From Kiritimatiellia bacterium (lineage in GTDB: Bacteria > Verrucomicrobiota > Kiritimatiellia > B70-G9), in NCBI GenBank assembly GCA_012961745.1, contig DTYT01000361.1:1-7104 (forward strand): a stretch of 7,104 nt of DNA, read 5' to 3'. Below the pieces are notes generated by a model. It saw only the letters and a program-made list of their open reading frames with translations, did not search any database and had not been told where the DNA came from. Below, piece after piece: positions 1-5,479 of this stretch. The first letter of the stretch is position 1, and every line of letters starts with the position of its first letter. A program made the position numbers and the translations under genes.

Positions 1-1456
1 CGAACGGGATCAATCTCCGCCCCAGATCCTGATAGGCCTCGTGGCCCCGACCGGCAATCAGAACTATATCACCCGGTCGAGCACGTTCAATCGCCGCCTG
101 GATGGCCTCCCGCCGATCAACCAACGTGCGATGCGCAATCCCCGGCAGTCCTTCCTCAATCTCGCGGATAATCGCTTCGGGGGCTTCGCCCCGTGGATTA
201 TCACTCGTCAGGATCACAATATCCGCAAGTGCTCCGGCGACCCTCCCCATCAGCGGCCGCTTGCCTCGGTACCGTTTACCACCGCATCCGAACACCACGA
301 CGACGCGTCCCCGGGCAAGTGAACGGCAAAGGCGCAGGACCCGCTCCAATGCCTCGGCAGTATGTGCATAGTCAACGAAAACCCTGAAGCCTAAGTCGTT
401 TCCTATCTCCTCCATGCGCCCCGGAATGCGCCGGCACCGCGTAAGCGATCGGGCGGCGGATCCCAGGTCCACTCCCAACTCCGCCGATATCGCCAGTGAC
501 AGCAATGCGTTGCCCAGGTTGAAGTCCCCCAGCAACGGGAGCGTGACTTCGATCCCCGACCGCGGCCCTTTACGGCTTACCAGCAGGAAGCGACTCCCGG
601 CGGAGGAGCAGGTCACCTCATCTGCCCGGTAATCCGCCGCTCTCCGCGTCGAGCACCGCACTACCCTCATCCTATCTTCCATTTCCGCGGCTAACCGTTG
701 CCCCCACGGACAATCGTCGTTTATGACCGCCACACCACCTCCCGTCGCCGCGAGTTCCATCAACCTCTTCTTGACCCGGTAGTAGTCTTCCATACTGTGG
801 TGGTAGTCCAAATGGTCACGGCCCAGATTGGTAAAGGCGGCGACGGCGAAATGGATCGAATCGGCCCGTCGCTGGTCGAGGGCATGCGAAGAAACTTCCA
901 TGACCGCCGCGCGGCAGTCGCAGCGTACCATTTCCGCCAGCAAGGCCTGCAATTCGGGAGCCGTAGGAGTCGTGCGGACCGCCGGGACCCTTCTGCTACC
1001 GACGATGTATTCCACCGTGCCCACCAGTCCGGTTCGGATCTCGGCTCCCTCCAGGATCGTCCGCACCAGATAAGCAACCGTGGTCTTTCCGTTGGTGCCG
1101 GTGATACCGATCACGCGAAGCTTCTGCGACGGATCACCCCAATATCGCGCCGCGATGCGCGCCAGTGCCGCCCGCACATCCTCGGCCACCAACACGGTGG
1201 GGCCCCGCCAGGCCAGGGACCCTCGAGGGACCAGTACCGCCGCCGCCCCCCGACTCAGCGCCTCGGGAATGAACTCTGCGCCGTGGCGGCGCATTCCCGG
1301 CAGGGCGGCGAAGAGAAACCCCCGCCGGACGGTTCGGGAATCGGACACGATTCCCGATACGGGGACATCCGCACGCCCCAAGACCTTCAGGGGTAGCCCG
1401 GCAACCAGATCCGCCAGCAGTCGCCCGCGGACTCCGACCGTGCACCCGGCTGTCAT
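1..1456 (-). CDS. murE: UDP-N-acetylmuramoyl-tripeptide synthetase MurE (meso-DAP type), C-terminus cut by the window
   Basis: Cytoplasmic Mur ligase that adds the third stem-peptide residue to UDP-MurNAc-L-Ala-D-Glu, using ATP. 485 codons are visible with no stop; by comparison with family members only about 15-25 C-terminal residues are missing. Seen in order: N-terminal uridine-nucleotide domain (about 1-110), ATP-binding loop GITGTNGKTT (117-126), TTP (162-164), EVSSHALDQ (187-195), DHLDYHH (214-220), the lysine aligned with the carbamylated Mur lysine (K229), VDYAHT (361-366), DNPRGE (419-424) and GRGHEAYQ (469-476). The DNPR motif is established as typical of meso-diaminopimelate-adding MurE, whereas lysine-adding enzymes differ there. 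The start is ATG at 1456, with GGGGAGGAGG at 1476-1467, ten bases upstream. It begins 23 bases after the ftsI stop, so it is probably cotranscribed. Oddity: the usual GCGGDRDxGKRP loop reads GCGGKRYRGKRP (390-401). Confidence 0.96.
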   Translation of the reverse strand, partial: MTAGCTVGVRGRLLADLVAGLPLKVLGRADVPVSGIVSDSRTVRRGFLFAALPGMRRHGAEFIPEALSRGAAAVLVPRGSLAWRGPTVLVAEDVRAALARIAARYWGDPSQKLRVIGITGTNGKTTVAYLVRTILEGAEIRTGLVGTVEYIVGSRRVPAVRTTPTAPELQALLAEMVRCDCRAAVMEVSSHALDQRRADSIHFAVAAFTNLGRDHLDYHHSMEDYYRVKKRLMELAATGGGVAVINDDCPWGQRLAAEMEDRMRVVRCSTRRAADYRADEVTCSSAGSRFLLVSRKGPRSGIEVTLPLLGDFNLGNALLSLAISAELGVDLGSAARSLTRCRRIPGRMEEIGNDLGFRVFVDYAHTAEALERVLRLCRSLARGRVVVVFGCGGKRYRGKRPLMGRVAGALADIVILTSDNPRGEAPEAIIREIEEGLPGIAHRTLVDRREAIQAAIERARPGDIVLIAGRGHEAYQDLGRRLIPF

Positions 1457-1479
1457 AGTCTGCTATCCTCCTCCCCGCC

Positions 1480-3183
1480 TTAGAGATACCCACGCCCCGC
1501 GCCAAGATCCAGAACCCCCAGCAGTTCCTGCGCGATTTCCGCGAATACCGGCGCGGCGACACGGCCACCGGCATGGAGTGGCTGAGGGGTATCGACCACG
1601 ACTATGATCCCCAAATCCGGGTCGTCGGCGGGCAGCACGCCGACGAAAGAGGCGATGTAATCGGAACGGGAGTAGCCGCCGCAGATCGGTTTCTGAGCGG
1701 TGCCCGTCTTTCCCGCAACCGGGCAGCCGGATATCGCGGCCTTCACACCCGTCCCGCCGGCCTCGGTCACCCGGCGCAGAAGCGCCAGCATCACCTGGGC
1801 CGTGTCCCGGTCAATAGGATGCCCGATGACTGTCGGTACGGCTCGATAAATCACGCTGCCGTCAGTATCCGCCACCATCGATACTACGTGAGGACGCAGC
1901 ATCAACCCCTTGTTCGCAATACAGCAGAGGATATTCAACATCTGCAGCGAGGTTACTCCCACCTCATGTCCTATGGCTATCCGGGTGGCGCTGATCGCCG
2001 ACCACTGGTCGGGTTCACGCAGGATCCCTGCCTGCTCTCCGGGAAGGTCGATCCCCAGTCGGCGGCCCACATTGAACCCCCGCAAATAGCGTGCGAGTCG
2101 CTCTTCTCCCAGCCGCAGGGCGACCTTGGCGGCACCGATATTGCTCGATTTCTTCAACACGTCGGCGACCGTCAGCCGGTCGTAGGCCTGGTGGTCGTGC
2201 AACACCTTGCCCCGGTACCACCAGGCCCCCCCTTCACAATCTACGACATCTTCCGGGGTTACGACTCCCTCGTTCAGCGCCGCTGCCAGAACCGCCACCT
2301 TGAAAGTGGAACCCGGCTCGTAGATGTAGCCGATGGCGCGATTGAGCATCGCTTCCTCGGAGGCGGTGCGATACCGGTTAAGATCAAACGAGGGCAGAGA
2401 AGCCAGAGCGACTATCTCCCCGGTCTTCACGCGCTGGACGATCGCCCAGGCTCCCCGGGCCCGGTATCTCTCAAGCGCTTTCCGCAGAGCCTCCTCGACA
2501 ATGTATTGCGCCCGCATATCCAAGGTCAAATATACGTCCATACCTTCAAAGGGAGGCATCTCGACCAGCCGACGGTGATACAGTTCACGGCGGCGACCAT
2601 CCAGTTGGGTGACCACCAGACCTCCGCTACCACGTAGAAAGCGGTCGTAGGTCAGTTCCACACCCGCACAGCCCGTCTCCTCCATGTTCACGAACCCCAG
2701 AACATGACACATCAATTCTCCTAGCGGGTAGTAGCGGGCGGTGGTATCCTCCATGAAAACCCCATGCAGCCGCATGCGGGCTATGGTGTCTGCCTGCTCC
2801 AACGGTATCCGCCGCTTGACATAAGCAAAACGTCTGCCGGGACGCTGTAGCCGTACCACCAAACTGCGGGGATCAAGCCCCAGCGCTCGGGCCAAGTGGT
2901 AGGCCACAAACCGGCTGTGACCCGAACGGGCGATCACATAGGGATCCGCACAGACATTCTTCATCGCCACGTTCACGGCCAGGACATTCCCGGTCCGGTC
3001 CAGTATTCGGCCCCGGCTCGGCAGTAGTTCAATCTCCGCGCGGCGGAGAAGCTCCACCCGCTGCCGCAACCTCCCATCCCCCCCCAAATGGAGAAAAAAG
3101 AGGCGCACTGCCAGTGCACCTGTACCGGCCGCGATAAAGAGAATCACCGCGGCTATCCGCCACTTCTGTATTCCCCTAATCAT
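1480..3183 (-). CDS. ftsI: Septal peptidoglycan transpeptidase FtsI / class B penicillin-binding protein (PBP3-like)
   Basis: Inner-membrane D,D-transpeptidase that cross-links septal peptidoglycan, working with FtsW and the FtsQLB complex; target of beta-lactams. 567 residues, close to E. coli FtsI (588). Seen: short cytoplasmic N-terminus, one membrane segment (about 10-31), dimerisation/pedestal domain starting at RGRILDRTGNVLAVN (57-71), then the transpeptidase domain with all three catalytic motifs: STFK (nucleophile S292, K295), SSN (346-348) and KTGT (492-495). The C-terminal GGRVAAPVF (539-547) is also family-typical. There is no PASTA domain, which argues against a SpoVD/PBP2x-type protein. 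ATG at 3183 directly follows the TGA of the upstream gene with no base between, so translational coupling is likely. A G-rich Shine-Dalgarno tract lies at 3206-3193, inside the preceding gene. Position between an FtsL-like gene and murE is the classic dcw order and supports FtsI rather than an elongation PBP2. Confidence 0.96.
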   Translation of the reverse strand: MIRGIQKWRIAAVILFIAAGTGALAVRLFFLHLGGDGRLRQRVELLRRAEIELLPSRGRILDRTGNVLAVNVAMKNVCADPYVIARSGHSRFVAYHLARALGLDPRSLVVRLQRPGRRFAYVKRRIPLEQADTIARMRLHGVFMEDTTARYYPLGELMCHVLGFVNMEETGCAGVELTYDRFLRGSGGLVVTQLDGRRRELYHRRLVEMPPFEGMDVYLTLDMRAQYIVEEALRKALERYRARGAWAIVQRVKTGEIVALASLPSFDLNRYRTASEEAMLNRAIGYIYEPGSTFKVAVLAAALNEGVVTPEDVVDCEGGAWWYRGKVLHDHQAYDRLTVADVLKKSSNIGAAKVALRLGEERLARYLRGFNVGRRLGIDLPGEQAGILREPDQWSAISATRIAIGHEVGVTSLQMLNILCCIANKGLMLRPHVVSMVADTDGSVIYRAVPTVIGHPIDRDTAQVMLALLRRVTEAGGTGVKAAISGCPVAGKTGTAQKPICGGYSRSDYIASFVGVLPADDPDLGIIVVVDTPQPLHAGGRVAAPVFAEIAQELLGVLDLGAGRGYL

Positions 3184-3555
3184 TCATGGCCGCCCCCCTC
3201 CCCTCCAGGCCAAGACGTTGGGTCCACAGCCGACTCCGGAACCGGTGAGATCAACATAGAACACCTGCGACTCTCGCGGCCAATCCATGCGTATCCCTCT
3301 GCGACGCAAGGCATGAACAATTCGCTCCGGCGACGCCATGCTCCACCAGCGGAACTCCTCCATCCGTCGCTCTTCCCGAAGACGGGCCAGGCGGGCTTCC
3401 CTCTCCCGGATGCCCCCCGCCAGCATCTCACAGCGCGCTGACAGCCACAGGTAACTCAGAGCCGCCATCGCAGCCAACAGCAAAACCGCCAGCAGCGGGG
3501 TGGGAAATACAAATCCCTCTTTCCTCAGATTCCGTCTGGGCCGCCTACGCACCAT
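3184..3555 (-). CDS. Probable FtsL-type bitopic cell-division protein
   Basis: Small membrane protein of 123 residues, identified by position and topology, because FtsL sequences are poorly conserved. Seen: strongly basic cytoplasmic N-terminus (VRRRPRRNLRK, residues 2-12), one hydrophobic membrane segment (about 19-39), a charged heptad-like stretch likely to form a coiled coil (about 43-67, rich in Arg, Glu and Leu), then a roughly 50-residue extracytoplasmic tail. FtsL forms a complex with FtsB and FtsQ that activates FtsWI, and in dcw clusters it lies between rsmH and ftsI exactly as here. ATG at 3555 is preferred because GGAGAGGG at 3569-3562 sits six bases upstream; an in-frame GTG at 3576 would add seven residues but would place this ribosome site inside the gene. 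With the ATG start it overlaps the end of rsmH by 11 bases. No homology search was possible, so another septal membrane protein remains conceivable. Confidence 0.8.
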   Translation of the reverse strand: MVRRRPRRNLRKEGFVFPTPLLAVLLLAAMAALSYLWLSARCEMLAGGIREREARLARLREERRMEEFRWWSMASPERIVHALRRRGIRMDWPRESQVFYVDLTGSGVGCGPNVLAWRGGGRP

Positions 3556-4537
3556 TTTCCACCCTCTCCGCTGCACGCAGTTTCGCCGACCGCGCCCGCG
3601 GATTCATGCGCAGCTCGTCCGCTCTGGGGATCAGCGGTTTGCGCGTCAAAATCCTTACCCGCGGCGGGTCGAAAACCACCCTCTGCCCCCCCTCCGGCAA
3701 CGACATCCGCCGGCCCTCGTGCCGCCGGAAACAGTCCTTGACCAGCCGGTCCTCCAGGCTATGGAAACTGATAACCACCAGGCGTCCCTCCGGCCACAGC
3801 ACCCGAAGCGCTTCCTCCAGGCCGGCACGCAAGTTTTCCAGCTCTGCATTCACCGTCATGCGCAACGCCCTGAACACGTTCGTCGCCGCATGTAGGCGGC
3901 GGGCGCCGGCCCCTCCCAAGACCTCGTTCGCCACTTCCGCCAAGTCGGCCACTGTGCGCAACGGGGCGATCTGACGCCGCTTGATTACTGCGCGCGCCAG
4001 GGCCCGCGCTCGCCGGATTTCTCCCAGCTGACCGAAGATCGACGTCAGTTCGTCCATCTCGGCCGAATTCAAGATCTGCGCCGCCGTCAGCGAAAGAGAC
4101 GGATCCATCCGCATGTCCAGATCCCCTTCCCCCCGGAAGGAAAAGCCGCGCCGCGTGTCCGCCAGCTGTAACGATGAGACCCCCAAATCCATCAGAACGC
4201 CGTCTACGCCCCGGATTCCCAGCCCACGCAGGATTACCCCCATGTCCCGGAAGTTCCCTCTCCGCAGCACGACGCGGTCCCCCCATTCCGCCAGCCTTCC
4301 ATGCGCAACCCGCAGCGCATCAGGATCCCAGTCGATCCCGACAACCCGTCCCTCAGCACCCACTGCGGCGCAAATGAGGGAGGCGTGCCCACCGGCCCCC
4401 AGCGTGGCGTCCACGTACGTACCGCCGGGACGAATTCCCAGCAGCTCGAGCACCTCCGCCGGCATGACAGGCACATGAGTGTTCGTCCGCCACCTGTCGG
4501 CCAATGCACCGGTCTCCTGCGCCTTATGATCCGACAT
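3545..4537 (-). CDS. rsmH: 16S rRNA (cytosine(1402)-N4)-methyltransferase RsmH (MraW)
   Basis: S-adenosylmethionine-dependent enzyme that methylates N4 of C1402 in the ribosomal P site of 16S rRNA. From the chosen start it has 330 residues, near the usual 310. Seen: HVPVM (21-25), the SAM-binding loop VDATLGAGGH (42-51), GIDWDPDAL (67-75), DLGVSSLQL (117-125), GFSFRGEGDLDMRMD (131-145), the HAATNVFRALRMTVNAELE region (216-234), ISFHSLEDRLVK (256-267) and the C-terminal NPRARSAKLRAAER (312-325). All are RsmH hallmarks and none is lost. The start is uncertain: ATG 4537 gives a natural N-terminus but no clear ribosome site, ATG 4558 has GGAAGG only three bases away, and GTG 4600 is also in frame. 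All three lie within or before the end of the small upstream ORF, so translational coupling to it is likely. The stop overlaps the FtsL-like gene. Confidence 0.95.
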   Translation of the reverse strand: MSDHKAQETGALADRWRTNTHVPVMPAEVLELLGIRPGGTYVDATLGAGGHASLICAAVGAEGRVVGIDWDPDALRVAHGRLAEWGDRVVLRRGNFRDMGVILRGLGIRGVDGVLMDLGVSSLQLADTRRGFSFRGEGDLDMRMDPSLSLTAAQILNSAEMDELTSIFGQLGEIRRARALARAVIKRRQIAPLRTVADLAEVANEVLGGAGARRLHAATNVFRALRMTVNAELENLRAGLEEALRVLWPEGRLVVISFHSLEDRLVKDCFRRHEGRRMSLPEGGQRVVFDPPRVRILTRKPLIPRADELRMNPRARSAKLRAAERVENGA

Positions 4538-4739
4538 ACTGATGCACTGTCCGCGCATAAGCCTTCCGGCCCAACACGTATCCCGCCCACCGTGCTTCAC
4601 TCACCAGAATCAATCCGCGTCGCTTCTGCGGGGGGTACACCGGGTAGACCGAGTGGTCTGCTCGGCGACTCCATCCTGCGGAGAGTTCTTCAGGCGCGCC
4701 ATGTAAACCCTGCAAACGGCCCATGCGGGCGATGCTCAT
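4524..4739 (-). CDS. Unidentified small protein (71 aa) between mraZ and rsmH
   Basis: Not recognised as any family. The ORF has a near-ideal ribosome site, GGAGAGGAGG at 4754-4745, five bases before ATG 4739, the strongest in this window. It fills the otherwise empty space between the mraZ stop (4776) and rsmH, overlapping the preferred rsmH start by 14 bases. The product is basic (about nine Arg and two Lys against four acidic residues), has two Trp and no obvious membrane segment or signal peptide. About 63% of its third codon positions are G or C, compatible with coding in this genome. In most dcw clusters rsmH follows mraZ directly, so this is an extra gene or a coupling ORF that delivers ribosomes to the weakly initiated rsmH start. 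The ORF remains open upstream to GTG 4760, but the ribosome site favours 4739. The ribosome site could instead belong to a non-conserved leader, hence moderate confidence. Confidence 0.55.
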   Translation of the reverse strand: MSIARMGRLQGLHGAPEELSAGWSRRADHSVYPVYPPQKRRGLILVSEARWAGYVLGRKAYARTVHQYVGS

Positions 4740-4744
4740 CACCG

Positions 4745-4754
4745 CCTCCTCTCC
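4745..4754 (-). promoter_or_regulatory. Strong Shine-Dalgarno sequence deciding the start of the small ORF
   Basis: The minus strand reads GGAGAGGAGG, ending five bases before ATG 4739. It lies just after the mraZ stop and too far from any rsmH start (186 bases from the GTG at 4600 counted from ATG-proximal end would be about 145) to serve rsmH. It is therefore the main evidence that translation initiates between mraZ and rsmH. Confidence 0.7.
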
Positions 4755-4775
4755 GCCCACCGGCCAGCCCGTTGA

Positions 4776-5267
4776 TCAGAAGCCGATCGACCGGATGGCC
4801 TCCTCCAGAGCCTGCTCCGAGACCTGCTCGGTTTCCCTCTTCCACTCATCTGGGCTCCACAATTCAAAGCGGTCGAACGCTCCTACCATCACCACCACAT
4901 TCTGCAGTCCCGCATAGTCCAGAAGGTCGTCCTTGATCCGCATCCGCCCTTGGGAATCCCAAGCCACCAGATCCGATCGCGAGGCGAGTGCCCGCGCCAG
5001 GCGTCGCCCGTCAGGGTCGGCGACGGAGAGTTTGCGCAGTTTGTCCAGTCTCCGCGTCAACTCCCGAGCGGGGTATACCCAGAGGCAGCGGACTTCAATA
5101 CCGGGCAGGACGAACACCCGGCGCGGGCCACCCACCAGTTCTCTCCATACCGCCGGAATGATCAGTCGTCGTTTTTCATCGAGGGAGTGGGTGTAGGTAT
5201 TGACGAACAGTCCGGCGGGAAGATCCGAATCAAGACCTGGCGACGGCGATCTGGACTTGTCTTCCAT
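4776..5267 (-). CDS. mraZ: Transcriptional regulator MraZ
   Basis: DNA-binding regulator at the head of dcw clusters; in studied bacteria it forms a ring-shaped oligomer and controls its own operon. 163 residues, against roughly 150 for the family; the excess is a 15-20-residue N-terminal extension. Seen: two AbrB-like half-domains. The first has HSLDEKRRLIIPAVWREL (27-44); the second has WDSQGRMRIKDDLLDYAGL (103-121) followed by VVVMVGAFDRFELWSPDEW (124-142). The second repeat keeps the family DxxGR motif, whereas the first has Arg in place of Gly (DEKRR, 30-34). The reading frame stays open upstream to 5426, but that extension would run through the promoter and GTGG repeats, and homology begins only near residue 20 of the shorter form. 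ATG 5267 is therefore preferred; its ribosome site is modest (AGG four bases upstream, AGGG ten bases upstream). The gene is first in the operon. Confidence 0.94.
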   Translation of the reverse strand: MEDKSRSPSPGLDSDLPAGLFVNTYTHSLDEKRRLIIPAVWRELVGGPRRVFVLPGIEVRCLWVYPARELTRRLDKLRKLSVADPDGRRLARALASRSDLVAWDSQGRMRIKDDLLDYAGLQNVVVMVGAFDRFELWSPDEWKRETEQVSEQALEEAIRSIGF

Positions 5268-5274
5268 TGTACCT

Positions 5275-5308
5275 ACACCCTGCTCCACTTTAAACCACAT
5301 CCCACCAC
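5275..5308 (-). promoter_or_regulatory. Predicted MraZ operator: GTGG direct repeats with 10-base period
   Basis: On the minus strand GTGG occurs at 5308-5305, 5298-5295 and 5288-5285, with a GTGT at 5278-5275; each begins exactly ten bases after the previous one. Known MraZ sites are short G-rich direct repeats (TGGG-type in E. coli) with about one helical turn per repeat, placed directly before mraZ. The array ends seven bases before the mraZ ATG and overlaps the predicted promoter spacer and the region downstream of the -10. Binding by MraZ is inference and would be expected to repress the cluster. Confidence 0.72.
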
Positions 5309-5318
5309 AAGAAGTCAA
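5289..5318 (-). promoter_or_regulatory. Predicted sigma70-type promoter of the mraZ/dcw operon
   Basis: The minus strand has TTGACT at 5318-5313 (5 of 6 to the -35 consensus) and TTTAAA at 5294-5289 (4 of 6 to the -10 consensus), separated by 18 bases. An A/T tract lies directly upstream of the -35 and could act as an UP-like element. Transcription would start around 5282, leaving a leader of about 15 bases before ATG 5267. Two of the GTGG repeats lie in the spacer and a third abuts the -10, so a bound MraZ would block polymerase. Confidence 0.55.
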
Positions 5319-5390
5319 AAAAAAATTTGGAATAAATTCTGTGTCGGATAATTCCTCCGCCCGCCCCGCAAGAATCGCTGCATCCTCCGC

Positions 5391-5418
5391 TGGACTAGCA
5401 TCCCCCTCCTGGTATATG
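5391..5418 (+). promoter_or_regulatory. Tentative guaB promoter with extended -10
   Basis: TGG directly precedes TATATG (5413-5418), giving the TGn extended -10 arrangement; TGGACT at 5391-5396, 16 bases upstream, matches the -35 consensus at four of six positions. Transcription would begin at about 5424-5426, right at the first in-frame ATG of guaB, which argues for a translation start further downstream. A competing -10-like GATAAT at 5347-5352 lacks a convincing -35. Prediction from consensus only. Confidence 0.32.
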
Positions 5419-5479
5419 TAGATCAATGAGCCGCCACCGACACAACCGTATGGGCGGCAAACACGAGCCGGACGTAATG

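Noticed and set aside
698..1607. Plus-strand open frames opposite murE
   Set aside because: They are complementary-strand shadows of the MurE coding sequence and have no coherent protein features.
1573..2637. Long plus-strand open frame (354 codons) opposite ftsI
   Set aside because: It lies wholly across a PBP gene with intact catalytic motifs; the translation shows no recognisable domain and there is no ribosome site.
3759..4286. Alternative minus-strand frame of 175 codons inside rsmH
   Set aside because: It overlaps an RsmH frame that carries every family motif; the alternative product is Gly/Arg-rich as expected of an off-frame reading of GC-rich DNA.
5268..5426. Upstream extension of mraZ by 53 codons to ATG 5426
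   Set aside because: The extension would translate the promoter and operator repeats, lacks conservation with MraZ, and would make the protein far longer than the family.
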